DNA from: Dactylonectria macrodidyma
Lineage: Eukaryota; Ascomycota; Sordariomycetes; Hypocreales; Nectriaceae
Assembly (NCBI GenBank): GCA_020744425.1
Contig: JAGMUV010000027.1
Span: forward strand, 961,174 to 1,025,173
Length of the DNA: 64,000 nucleotides
Direction of reading: 5' to 3'
Part shown: one piece after another, positions 42,940 through 53,297 of the stretch
Numbering within the stretch: position 1 is the first letter of the stretch
Layout of the letters: each line of letters begins with the position of its first letter
Program-made: the position numbers and the translations under genes
The notes under the pieces: generated by a model
Told to the model about the DNA's origin: nothing
The model's input: only the letters and a program-made list of their open reading frames with translations
Databases searched by the model: none

Positions 42940-44145
42940 TTAATTCAGATAACGTACATGATAAGCGAGTGAATCAAAAACCCCTCACCTCCTCTTCTTT
43001 TCACCTGCTCAATTGACTCTTAAGTAGCGGCCGTGTCTAGCAGTCTTGGAAGATGCCGGCAGCACCGCAGGAAAACAGGGGGTGCAGGTCCCGGATATTT
43101 GTTAATAGACAGCACGCCGTCGAAGTTACCTCCACATGCTAATCCGAATCATGCTTCGGTACTGCGTACGGAGTAGTAGATGCGCATTCGGTTGCCTGCT
43201 GTCTGCGCTGTTACCGGGGAATTAGCTTCTTTGTCCATTTGCATGATGTTGATTGTTTATGAGATTGGGATCTCCCGCCCTATTACTGGTGGCTTGGAAT
43301 TGAGTTTGTTAAGTGCTTATGGGATATTTCAGCAAATCTGTTTGAGCTTAGCTGTCACGACCTGGTTCTCCACACCGGGACAAGTGGGCTGCAATGCAAA
43401 CCGGACACCAAAATCAGCACGCCAAGTTCGCGTATACGATATGGTAATTACTTAAGGCTAAAGATATCAATTTTATAATTTAAATCTCCGCTTTGAATAA
43501 AGAACCCAAGCTGGCCCTAATTTGGTCGTTTATGGGCGTATTGTGGTGACGTGTGTTGCGTTTGTGAGTACTCACAAGTGTAAGCGCATTTGGTCAAAAT
43601 GGAACCGGCCATATCAAGCTACCGTACATTCTTTACAGCCTCTGCTTTTGCACAAGTCGAGACTAGATTGTCTGTCATTGCCTTCCGAAAGCGTCTCCAA
43701 TGTTGGGGACGCTCGAGACCAGTGCTTGCCGGTGATCCTAAATGTACTGAAGGTGTCCGTGGAGTGGAGTGGATTGCAACTCTGCGCCCGTTGCTCTTGA
43801 GACACCCTTGCGCGGAAAGGACGGAACTGTTTGCAATTGGCTGAACTCTATCTCTTAGTGCCATGACGTAGCATCCGCTGTGGGCGGAACACCCGTAGTC
43901 CATTGGAACTCAAAGGCGACGACGGAGGTCAGAACGACGATAGCCTTCCGACTGACGGGGAATAATGGAGCCCTAGAGCCCTAGAGCCTTGTTGGCAATA
44001 CGGCTGGATCTCTCGCCGCCATTGTATATAATACCTTTCACCTTCCCCGGATTACTCGTACAATCTCTACCCAGTACCATCACCAACGACTTGACAGAAC
44101 CCTCTTTGCAAATACATTCGCTCTCATCGGTGCCCCAAGCTCAAA
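42940..44145. other. Spacer and promoter region of the ABC transporter gene
   Basis: No coding sequence is supported. A TATA-like GTATATAATACC lies at about 44023-44034, 110-120 bp before the ATG at 44146, followed by a C/T-rich leader. Short frames at 43180-43455 and 43522-43844 show no recognisable content. Confidence 0.45.
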
Positions 44146-47100
44146 ATGGAACCATCTCCTAATGAGCAGTCTCAAGCATCTCCGGCAACCTCATCATCTC
44201 ACACATCGTCCACAACTCCGCGCCATGTCAAGGAAGGAGACGAGGAGGCAGACACCTTGTTTATGCCGCTCAAGTCCCGTCCGACAGGAGACTTTGCCAA
44301 TATCAGCAATGCGAGACGCAACACTCTAGATGGCGACTTTGCAACTCTCGGAGAGGATGAGAGGAGGGAGTTGACAAGAATAGCGACGACCCTTACCCAT
44401 CATCAATCTAACACGGTAAGGGAATCGACAGGCTCAGACGGGGCTGTTGAATGTAACCCCGTCTTGAACCCAGAAAGCGACCAGTTCGACCTTGCCAAAT
44501 GGCTACAGCATTTCGTTCAGCAGTTCAGAGACCAAGGGCACATGGTCAGGAAAGCCGGAATTGCCTTTCGCAACCTGGGTGTTTCTGGTACCGGGGAAGC
44601 ACTCCAATTGCAATCCACAGTGGGCGATTACCTGACTAGCCCATTGCGTCCTGGCGAACTCTTGAGCTTCCGCGCCAAGGCGCCCAAGCAGATTCTCCAC
44701 AAGTTCAACGGGCTTGTCAAAAGCGGGGAGCTCTTGATCGTCCTGGGAAGGCCAGGCTCTGAATGCAGCACTCTCCTTAAGTCTATGTGTGGAGAGTTGC
44801 ATGGTCTGGAACTGTATCAAGATGCAGACATCAACTACAACGGCATCCCCCAGAACGTTATGATGAAAGAATTCAAGGGCGAAGCCATCTACAATCAAGA
44901 AGTATGTGCAGTCTATCAGTGTTAGAAAGCGCTGCAGTCGCTGACAGAGACGCTCTTCCACAGGTTGACAAACACTTCCCTCACCTTACCGTTGGGCAGA
45001 CACTCGAGTTTGCGGCTTCATGCCGAACCCCAAGCCATAGGATCCATGGCATGTCCCGAGAAGAATTCTGCCAGTACGCGGCCAAGGTTGTTATGACTGT
45101 GTGTGGGTTGAGCCATACATACAACACGAAGGTCGGCAATGACTTTATCCGAGGCGTGTCAGGGGGTGAGAGGAAGCGCGTTAGCATTGCCGAAGTGATC
45201 GTTGCAGGTGCACCGTTGTTCGCATGGGATAACAGGCAAGTATCAATCCAGTCGGTCAAACAGCACGTACTAATTCCTTAATAGTACACGTGGATTAGAT
45301 TCCGCGAGCGCCCTCAAGTTCGTCCAAACTGTTGAATATAGGTCTCAACAGTCTTCTGGGGTGTAACCCATTTTTATTTTGACACAAACATTACGCTTCG
45401 CCAGCGACACGATGGAGGTAGCCAACGCGGTTGCCATCTACCAAGCTAGCCAATCTATCTACGACCTTTTCGACAAGGCTAGAGTGCTGTACGAGGGACG
45501 GCAAAATTTGCTTTGGCCCAGCAAGTCAAGCAAGGGCCTTCTTCGAGAGGCAGGGTTGGGAATCCCCGTCACGTCAAACGACCGGAGATTTCCTAACGTC
45601 TGTCACTAATCCTGACGAAAGACGACCCCGGAAGGGAATGGAAGAAAGGGTACCCCGCACGCCTGAAGAATTCGAAGAGTATTGGAGACGGTCGACCGAG
45701 TTCAAAGCCCTGCAGACAGAGCTTGAACAGCACCAAGAGGAGTTCCCGGTTGATGACTCGGGCGCAAACGCTCAGGAATTTCGCAAGCAGAAGCAGCTTG
45801 TCCAGTCAAAGCACACCCGCCCGGGCTCACCATATCTGATCAGCGTCCCGATGCAGGTGAGACTCAATACAAGACGGGGCTTTCAGCGCATCTGGAACGA
45901 CAAGTCGGCGACCTTGGCCGCTGTACTAAGCCAGATCGTCATCGCACTCGTGGTTGGGTCCATTTACTACGGCCAAGTCAATGCGACGGCAAATCTAGCA
46001 TCGAAAGGCGCGGTATTGTTCACGGCCGTCTTGATCAATGCTCTTGCTGCTATCTCGGAGATAGCCAGCCTCTACCGGTACAACCAGCGGGAGATTGTCG
46101 AGAAGCACAAGTCCTACGCATTCTACCATCCGGCTACCGAGGCGATCGCGGGAATCATCACAGATATTCCAATCAAGTTCATCACGTCCGTTGCGTTCAA
46201 TCTGGTTCTATATTTCTTATCCGGACTACGCCGAGAAGCCGGTCCGTTCTTCCTCTACTTCCTCATTTCCTACATGGCCACATTCATCATGGCTGCGGTA
46301 TTCAGGACAATGGCGGCCATAACCAAGACTGTTTCGCAAGCCATGTCCCTCGCTGGATTTCTGGTTCTTGCGCTGGTCATTTATACTGGGTTTGTCGTAG
46401 CTGTCCCGCAGATGCATGACTGGTTCAGCTGGATCCGTTGGATTAATCCGCTCTTCTACGCCTTTGAGATCCTTATCGCAAATGAATTCCATGGCAGGGA
46501 ATTTATTTGTTCAACCATAATTCCCTCCTACTCGCCAAACGCCGGAAACTCGTGGATCTGCTCAGCTGTTGGCGCTATCGCTGGCCGACACACAGTCAAC
46601 GGTGATTCATACATCGCGGCCAGCTTTGAGTACCATTATTCGCATGTTTGGCGAAATTTCGGGATTCTTATGGCCTTCCTTATTGAGTTGATGGGCACCT
46701 ATTTCCTCGCTACCGAGTTGAACTCAGCTACGCAGGGTAAGGCGGAGGCTTTGGTCTTCTTGCGAGGCCGCGTCCCCGCATACCTCAAGAAGGGGGTTCG
46801 CGGCGCGGTATCTGACGAAGAAATGATACATGGCGCGAAAGAGAGATCTCAAACAGAAAGTGGCGCTCTTGCTGCGATGCCACCCCAAACAGATACCTTC
46901 GTCTGGAAGGATATTGTCTACGATATTGAGATCAAAGGCGAGCCTCGGAGGTTGCTCGACCATATCTCCGGGTGGGTCAAACCGGGAACCCTGACGGCAT
47001 TGATGGGTTCCAGCGGCGCTGGAAAGACGACTCTTCTTGATGCTCTCGCTCAACGTACCTCGATCGGTGTTATCACAGGCGATATGCTCGCTAGCGGGCG

Positions 47101-47335
47101 TCCGTTGGATACTAGCTTTCAGCGCAAAACTGGTTATGTCTAGCAACAGGGTATTTACTATTGACCCTCTATAAACTTGGAAGCATTGTTGGCTAATACC
47201 ATGACAGACCTTCACCTGGAGACTTCAACCGTCCGAGAGAGCCTGCAGTTCAGTGCACTTCTTCGTCAGCCTAAACACGTTAGCAAAGAAGAAAAGTTCA
47301 CATATGTTGAGGATATCATTGATATGCTCAATCTC
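44146..47335 (+). pseudogene. PDR-type ABC transporter (ABC-G), disrupted and 3'-truncated
   Basis: This is a pleiotropic drug resistance efflux pump gene of the usual NBD-TMD-NBD-TMD order. NBD1 has [15 protein letters not shown] (Walker A) and [15 protein letters not shown] (signature). Introns include 44902-44963 and a GC-AG intron 45236-45294. TMD1 spans about 45870-46720 (QIVIALVVGSIYYGQ, AVLFTAVLINALAAI, FVVAVPQMHDWFSWIRWINP). NBD2 has LMGSSGAGKTTLLDAL. Damage: disturbed sequence near 45335-45400; a one-base insertion near 45510 shifting GRQ to ICFGPASQ; a stop in KTGYV-stop-QQ at 47141 where Gln is expected (C to T); and loss of everything after [10 protein letters not shown] near 47330, so the NBD2 signature and TMD2 are missing. 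Confidence 0.88.
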
Positions 47336-47336
47336 A

Positions 47337-47618
47337 TCAACGAAGCTGACAAAGATGGAGCTCATCTCCTCGACGACCTCCTCCAACCGGCGGAGCCTCT
47401 TGCCCTGCTCCACTTCAGCGGCCTGCCTCCGCCTGCGGAAGACATTCTGGGCCTCGCGGTTGCGTTGGCGGCGGGCCTAGACGATGATAAGCGTGTGTTG
47501 AGTCCACCAGGAGCGAGGGCTGATGTGTTACCTTGAGAGTGGCATCGTCTACGTCAGAGGGGTTGGAGGGAGGCCGACCTCGTCGCTTGACGGGGGCGGG
47601 CTTGGGATGATCTGGCAT
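47337..47618 (-). pseudogene. bZIP transcription factor fragment, joined to the ABC gene
   Basis: Exon 1 (47532-47618) reads MPDHPKPAPVKRRGRPPSNP and ends DDATLK. A 55-nt GT-AG intron follows, then exon 2 (from 47476 down) reads [20 protein letters not shown] and [20 protein letters not shown]. The N-x-x-A-x-x-x-F-R block is a Yap/AP-1-like fungal bZIP basic region. The zipper is cut at about 47337, where the ABC transporter sequence on the other strand ends. The start, the intron and the DNA-binding region look sound, but the rest of the protein is missing. Confidence 0.7.
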
Positions 47619-48148
47619 GGGATGGTTTTATAATAGATGGATCTCTAAGAGATGTTTGAGATATGCTTGGTGGATTGGTGGAGAGCGATGCGGTGGGGGC
47701 CAGAGAACAGAGAACAGAGAATGGAGAATGAAGAATGGAGAACGGAGAGCAACGGTGGAGTGATCTGACCAGGTCCAATTCCGGATTTCTTGAATCGACG
47801 ACAGAAGAGCCTTTCCACTTGGATGAGCAGCTGCGAATTACCAGCCAAGAAGATGTTGATGCGGATGTAACAATGCTACATGTATGAATAATGAAGAGCG
47901 TGACTTGACTTGTTGGGAGAAGAGCGCCAGGCGGCTTGTCAGTTTGTGCCTTTGTGGCTTGTGGATCACTAATCGACCAGGCTCGGGGCCGTTACATCAC
48001 ACGTCCGACTCAATCGGCGTGATGCGGGCGACGGTAACAGCTGGATAGCCATTAGCGGGTGCCTAAAAAGGTTAAAAAAGGGACACGGGCTTTAAAACAA
48101 GACGGCGGTTATTAGGCCGCGGCGTTTTATTTAACTTAACTTTTTGGC
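47619..48148. other. 5' region of the bZIP fragment; no other gene
   Basis: Contains purine-rich tandem-like text (CAGAGAACAGAGAACAGAG, GGAGAATGAAGAATGGAGAA) at 47700-47750. No open frame of interest. Confidence 0.4.
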
Positions 48149-48153
48149 ATTTT

Positions 48154-48364
48154 TGTGAAAGGCTTCTAGCGAGTTGATTCAACTAACTAGTCCCTATGCT
48201 GTTTACTTTCAAGGTGAAGAAAGGAAAGAATCTAAATACAAACTGGGTGCGTGAAGCGTTATCTTCTTTAATATAGAAGATTCGAGAATCGACTCGATGA
48301 CGCTGTGGAGAAGAATTCGGGCTTGGCGGCAGAGCCGCCAGCCAAGTGGGCCTGACCCGTTACA
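48154..48364 (-). repeat. Solo LTR with 5-bp target duplication
   Basis: A 211-bp LTR reads TGTAACGGGTCAGGCCCACT...CTTTCACA on the minus strand. ATTTT lies on both sides (48149-48153 and 48365-48369). It is the same family as 7563-7778, in opposite orientation. A solo LTR forms by recombination between the two LTRs of a retrotransposon. Confidence 0.88.
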
Positions 48365-48699
48365 ATTTTTTGTAGCGAGGTAAGCAAGCATGAATGGGCT
48401 GTGAGATACATATGCTTGGCACATACGAAGAACGGAGGACTCTTCACGTAAATAAAGCGACTCAGTTGGACCATGTAGACTTAAAACACAAGAACAAACG
48501 AGATTAAAGTAACCGAAAAGACGGAGAAGCAAACAGATTAATCGAAAAGCGTGTACTGCGCTGTAACGATGTCACAAAGTCAATCCTCCCTTCCTCTTCA
48601 AGCCCTCCACCCGCGCGGATGGACTCAACACCCGATCCCGTCCCGATTTCCCCGGTGCTACCTCCGCTATCGCCTCCATTATACAATGTATCACCTCCG
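48365..48699. other. No separate gene supported
   Basis: An antisense-to-plus frame here (48504-48923) overlaps the ABC fragment in another frame and is low complexity. Nothing else seen. Confidence 0.35.
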
Positions 48700-49045
48700 C
48701 TAGAATAGCCGTTGCTTCTCGATGGCTTCTGCGGACTGTCGTCCTCCTCCTCCTCCTCCCGATCCTTCCCCTTCCCCTTCCCCTTTTCCTTCCCCTTCTC
48801 CTTCCCCAGTCCATCCTCCACCACTAGCAAGCTCCGCAAACCTCCCGTTCGTCTGCAACAGGCCGTGATACGTTCCCTCTTCCACCTTCGCCCCGTCTTC
48901 GAGCACCACGATCCGGTCCGCAACGGCCATCATCTCGCGACTGTGCGTAACGACGACGATGGCCATACAGCCCCGACATTGCTTGGACTGGTCTGCTAGC
49001 TCCTGAATCGTCTTCCGGATGGTCTCGGTGTTGAAACAAAAAGGG
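48700..49045 (-). pseudogene. MDR-type ABC transporter, last nucleotide-binding segment
   Basis: The minus frame reads FNTETIRKTIQELADQSKQC, then MAIVVVTHSREMMAVADRIV (switch-loop His in VTHS) and VLEDGAKVEEGTYHGLLQTN. This is the end of the second nucleotide-binding domain of a P-glycoprotein-like transporter. It is followed by a Gly/Glu/Lys-rich tail encoded by a repetitive CCTCCTCC/CCTTCCCC tract (48740-48815). The rest of the gene is missing upstream of 49045. A different transporter class is broken at 44-47 kb. Confidence 0.65.
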
Positions 49046-49926
49046 TTACGCCCCAGAAGGCGAGTGAGACTTATAGGTACTACGTAGAAGTGATAGTGGG
49101 ATTGACCGAGGTTCTCTTTGTGCGAGGACGGTGCAAGGTTGTGCTGCTCGTCCGCTACGGGCTCCGTTCTCCTGGCTCGTCGGCCGATGATGCCTCGTAA
49201 TCGACCCGGCCAGAATGGTGATTTGTAACGAACACCGATTACTATTCATTCGAAATTACATAACTCAAAGGGCCGTCTGGTTGAGGCTGACTACCGGCAT
49301 AAGAGACTTTCGAATGTCATTTTAGTCTTGCTATAGTTAGGTAATGCGCCCGACGGCGACGGCCGCCGGGCTGCTTCCGCTGGCGGATAGTTACGCCGTC
49401 GGGCCTCCACTTCCATAAACTGGTGAGCATTTCGTGCATTGACAGGCATAGAAAAGCCATAGTGAAACCTTGCTTGCTCCTTAACGCAGAAAGTACGCCA
49501 GAGGCGTGAGGTATCTCGGTCAGTCCCCTTTGATCCTTGGGCAAGAATGTTCAAGGAACTTACAAGGTAGTATACCAATAATAAAGAATGGCTGGCTGAG
49601 TGAACATGGTTGACCATCGCGCTTAAGATGTTAAATGTGAAGCCGCCCGAGGTTGCCTTATGCGAACACAAATAAAAAGTGGATCCTCTAATGTTGGGAT
49701 GCTAACTGCATCTAGCTCTCCCAACGAAATTTTACGAGGAAATGTTTAGTAAACAGGATTCTTAGTGGGTCGCTGTGAGTGACTTAAGGAGGAATATAAC
49801 AGTGAAGAATTGAATTATAAATACTTCCGAAGGATTCTGTTTCTTATACCTCTCCTTGCTATTAATCTTCTGTTTAGGTTATAGTGCTATAAACTATTTT
49901 CTATCTGGCAGCCTGCAATCTATACT
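49046..49926. other. No supported gene; promoter of the carbonic anhydrase at the right edge
   Basis: A minus-strand frame at 49291-49671 has no recognisable domain. The right edge, about 49800-49926, would be the 5' region of the carbonic anhydrase gene. Confidence 0.4.
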
Positions 49927-51745
49927 ATGGCTAACCACCAGCTTGAGAAGTTTCTTGAGCGTAATAAGTATGTTGCGCTTAATGAAATGATATCAATCCT
50001 ATAGTGGGCTAATATTTCCTATAGGAGATCCCTTGAAAATCACCATGCACCACCTCTGTTGAAGGACATAGTCAGCGTGCGACCTAAAACAGCAAGCACC
50101 TGCATCTGTTAGTTTTGTCACCAAAATACCTCATTGTTCCTGCAAGCTAACTACTAAAGTGACCTGTTCTGATGCGCGAGTTGACCCGCATCGATACTTT
50201 GGGCTTGAAATCGGAGGTAAGCAGTCCTAAGATGTTACTTGATATCCTTATTGCTAGGGAATTGATAGGGGGGCATGATGTTTTTGATACGGGGGCATGA
50301 CCTTATGGGGGCATGACTTTTTACAACATCCTATTGGCTGATTTTTCCTCGACCCATAAATACTTTCTCACAAAGGCGGTGTGACTAGCTGTCTTAACAG
50401 CACATTTTTCTTCCTTGAAGTCTTCTGAGCCCTCTGGATCTCGACGCGTCGGGGCAAATTAAGAGGTCTTACTCTCGGTTGCAAAATGAACCCTCTATTG
50501 CTCGCTCGTAGGAAAAACATCCGACACTCTATTCTCTAACCACTATAGAACGAAGAACATGCTCGTCACTGTCAACTAGCTCCCATTTCCTCGTCCTCCA
50601 GATGCTGGGCTGCGTCCTCCGACCGCTGGCACGCACCCCTGTTGTTCTTCCAGATCTCGAGTGACCAATTGACTACGTGCCTGGCGCCGGGTTCATATGC
50701 TAACCTGACTACTGGCCTGCGTATTACTCAGTTGGCTTGCTTCCAGCGCAAGCTTGGCGAGTGTGGATTTATTTCGACTTCCAGCTGGCCGACTTCGCGT
50801 ACGCCCTGTTGGCTGGCTTTCTGGCGTGTTGGCAAGCTGACTGGCGGCTTGCGGAGGGCTAAATCTGACTTGTCGGCTTGTTCGCTGTCGTTTTTCGCGA
50901 TGTAATTGATCACTGGGGCTAGAGCTTCGAGATCTGCGAAGCCCTACACGTCGTTCAAGCGGTACTAGCCGAGGTGAGGACATCGTGGAGGCGTTGGAAG
51001 TTGGCTGATCAAAGCAGGAGAACGCGTCCACGCGCCAAAAGCGATCATGGCCGGGTTGGTAGCCAAGGTAGAAATGTGGAGAGCTTGAGCTTGAGGTACT
51101 TGCAGTGTCGGCGGCAGAATCCAAGTTACACTAACAGATAAAAATTGGACGAATCATAGCTCATAAAGGTCATGCCCCCGTAAGGTCATGCCCCCGTATC
51201 AAAAACATCATGCCCCCCTATCAATTCCCTATTGCTAATGCCGACCTAGAGGCTCTGGTTATACGCAATGCGGGCGCTCGGGCTAAAGATGCCTTCCGAA
51301 GCCTTGAAGTAATGGGGACAATCAATCCTATTGGCCTTATTGTAGTCGTACATCACACTGGTATGTGATTAATGGCGTCGCACATCAAGTAAGGCAGTCT
51401 AATAAAAACCAGACTGTGGCGGACTATTTACTACCGATAATGAAGTACGATCGAGACTCAGCAACAGAGCCCCTGCTCATGCCGCTGCAATCGAGGAGAA
51501 GTGGTTCGGGACCTTCAGAGAGTTAGTGTTATACATCCTAGAGCTGTGCCCTGCTAATTACGCATTTTAGTATCGGCCTTGATGAGAGCATTCGCCAGGA
51601 TGTAGAAGAAATAAGAAAATGGCCATTTCTACCGGCAGAAACCCAGATCGTGGGTTGTGCACTTGATATTGAGACGGGCGCTGTCAGAACGGTGGTAACT
51701 GAACTACCCATAGCACAACATATTGGGAGGGGTGCCTATATGTAG
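49927..51745 (+). CDS. Beta-carbonic anhydrase, six exons, transposon in intron 3
   Basis: Zinc enzyme interconverting CO2 and bicarbonate. Exons: 49927-49967, 50025-50107, 50160-50216, 51250-51360, 51413-51521 and 51571-51745. All phases agree and give 191 residues. Zinc and active-site motifs: ILTCSDARVDPHRYFGLEIG (Cys, then the Asp-Arg dyad) and VVVHHTDCGGLF (His and Cys), plus LVIRNAGARAKDAFRSLEV between. The tail QIVGCALDIETGAVRTVVTE is usual for fungal members. Introns 1, 2, 4 and 5 are 49-57 nt. Intron 3 is 1,033 nt because a 973-bp element plus an 8-bp duplication lies inside it; without these it would be 52 nt. No targeting peptide is obvious. The split among short exons hides this gene from simple open-frame scans. 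Confidence 0.9.
50257..51229. mobile_element. 973-bp hAT-like non-autonomous element inside an intron
   Basis: Inverted repeats start GGGAATTGATAGGGGGGCAT and continue through GATGTTTTTGATACGGGGGC for about 60 bp. TATTGCTA flanks both sides (50249-50256 and 51230-51237). The repeated GGGGGCATGA motif and a shared TGACTTTTTAC...ATTGGC stretch relate it to the element at 39566-40332. It lies in intron 3 of the carbonic anhydrase gene. Confidence 0.9.
50693..51124 (-). CDS. Unrecognised Ser/Arg-rich frame inside the intronic element
   Basis: A 143-codon minus frame (MDSAADTASTSSSSSPHFYL at the start) contains an AT-hook-like TRSRPAGSRNKST. Such basic linkers occur near the N-terminus of some fungal hAT transposases, so this may be a remnant of the parent transposase gene. 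No catalytic residues are present. Whether it is expressed is unknown. Confidence 0.35.
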   Translation of the reverse strand: MDSAADTASTSSSSSPHFYLGYQPGHDRFWRVDAFSCFDQPTSNASTMSSPRLVPLERRVGLRRSRSSSPSDQLHREKRQRTSRQVRFSPPQAASQLANTPESQPTGRTRSRPAGSRNKSTLAKLALEASQLSNTQASSQVSI

Positions 51746-52319
51746 TGGAAAATAACCGATCCTATAACTTGACTCCAGGAAGCTTGCGATAACCAACTCT
51801 TTCGATCTGGGTTAAATATGCAGTTCGTTTCGTGCGCGCCGAAGGGGCTTTGTCAGGCGATAAGTCTGTCAGAGCTTGGGCAGATGGCAAGTCGAGGGAG
51901 AATAGATGGATAACTTTCAACCTCGATTTACCATATATTGTGACCCAATTGTCCTTAATTCTTGTTAGTCTTGTGACTCTATGTAATGTCAGATCTTATT
52001 AGTAATTCCTGGCTGAATGGTCTCGAGAATTCCCTTCAACTCTTTATGCACACGCTCTTGGACTTCTACTCCCTCCTTGCTCCTTACTGTCAGATACGTC
52101 AGAAGTATATATCACATCTATCAACTGATGAGACTGCGGCCTGGTCTCAAAGGCCCGGATCTCTAGCAAACCGGCCTCAAAGGCCCGGACCCCTCAGATC
52201 CGGTTTTAAGAAAACCTTATTGTTGCTTCTATGATGATAAAGGCATCTCTGTATATAAAGGCAGCAGCGAGCCCTCTGTCAGACAGGAAGGAGCAAGAAT
52301 AGAACACAGTTAACTCTAA
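51746..52319. other. Repetitive flank, possibly an LTR-like end
   Basis: Contains CTCAAAGGCCCGGA twice (near 52147 and 52179) and a TATATAAAGGCAGCAGCGAG stretch near 52252, resembling a promoter or LTR. No coding sequence supported. Confidence 0.35.
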
Positions 52320-52324
52320 AATCT

Positions 52325-52983
52325 CACACTTACAAACGCGCTTGGCTCCTTAACTCTGCACGCACTCATATACTGTCCATGAGACTCTTCTCCAGCAGCC
52401 GTACTATGAACGAGCGTACGGCCTCCCACCTCTGTTGTTCGGGCCATCAGTGCCTTTGCGACCGTGAGAATGGTGCCAGCCACGCCCTGGAGATTGGAAA
52501 CGATATCAATCCCGTACTTATTGCTGTTCTAATGGAAGAGTGAGGGTGGAATCTAGCTATACCTTAACATCCTTGTCGAGCACCGAATGACACAGACCTG
52601 GGTTGACGGTATTCAGAATCACTGGCTGCGTGGCATGTGGTCCCTTATGCATGGCTGCGGCGATGGAGCGAGTTAGAAAAACTTCAAGGAGCTTCGAGGT
52701 GTTATATCGATCGCTAATATACGACTTGTTGTCCTTGTTGAAGGAGTCGAAAATAGAAGTTTTATGCCGCTCTGCAAATTTTGCCTGTTTATCATGAGCC
52801 TTGCAAATGACCAAATCGCGAAGAGGCGAATGCACGTCTTCATGCATAACGGAGCTTGTGATAACCAGCCTCGCCGTTTGTCCTGTCTTCTCTCTCGACC
52901 TCCTTAGCATCGGAAGGATATTGACCACAAGTAGAAATGTTCCGATAACATTGACCTTGATGGTTATCTCTGTTCCCCCTAAT
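52325..52983 (-). pseudogene. Short-chain dehydrogenase/reductase, 5'-truncated
   Basis: Two exons are readable: 52563-52983 and 52325-52486, with a 76-nt GT-AG intron. The text ITIKVNVIGTFLLVVNILPM, ARLVITSSVMHED, then the catalytic YNTSK (Tyr-x3-Lys) in DRYNTSKLLEVFL, VILNTVNPGLCHS, and after the intron GVAGTILTVAKALMARTTEV, GGRTLVHSTAAGEESHGQYM follows fungal SDR proteins closely. The nucleotide-binding N-terminus (Gly-x3-Gly-x-Gly) is missing, cut at about 52985 where repetitive hAT-end sequence begins. The remaining frame has no stop, so truncation may be recent. Confidence 0.75.
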
Positions 52984-53297
52984 CAGTGATCTTGTTGGAT
53001 TGGACTGGACTGGATTTCGAGGTCGGATCCAGTCCAGTCCAATGCACAGGGCTGGGGGCTCCAGGAGCGCCAATGCAAATCCAATTCTCCAAATGGATTA
53101 GGAGTATTCCGCATTTTGCGAAAAGAGTCGCCGCGATATTTACTGCGGAATCGATACTTGTTCAAATGTTGTTGTGGTATGTATTTGACATCAATTACAC
53201 TGGTTACCGCAAGACCTCCTGAGTGGTATTGTCATCCAGAAAACCATCTTGATCGACGGTCTGAAGGTCCTCATTGTCCATTCTAATTTCAGATCCC
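52984..53297. repeat. Hairpin-forming hAT-end-like sequence
   Basis: TTGGATTGGACTGGACTGGAT (52994-53014) is followed after 11 nt by its inverted copy ATCCAGTCCAGTCCAA (53026-53041). Such repeats match the subterminal arrays of hAT elements and this probably belongs to the hAT relic to the right. Confidence 0.5.

Noticed and set aside
52150..52330. A complete LTR retrotransposon end
   Set aside because: A TATA-like box and repeated CAAAGGCCCGGA are present, but I could not define TG...CA borders, a target duplication or a primer-binding site, and part of it overlaps plausible SDR coding sequence.
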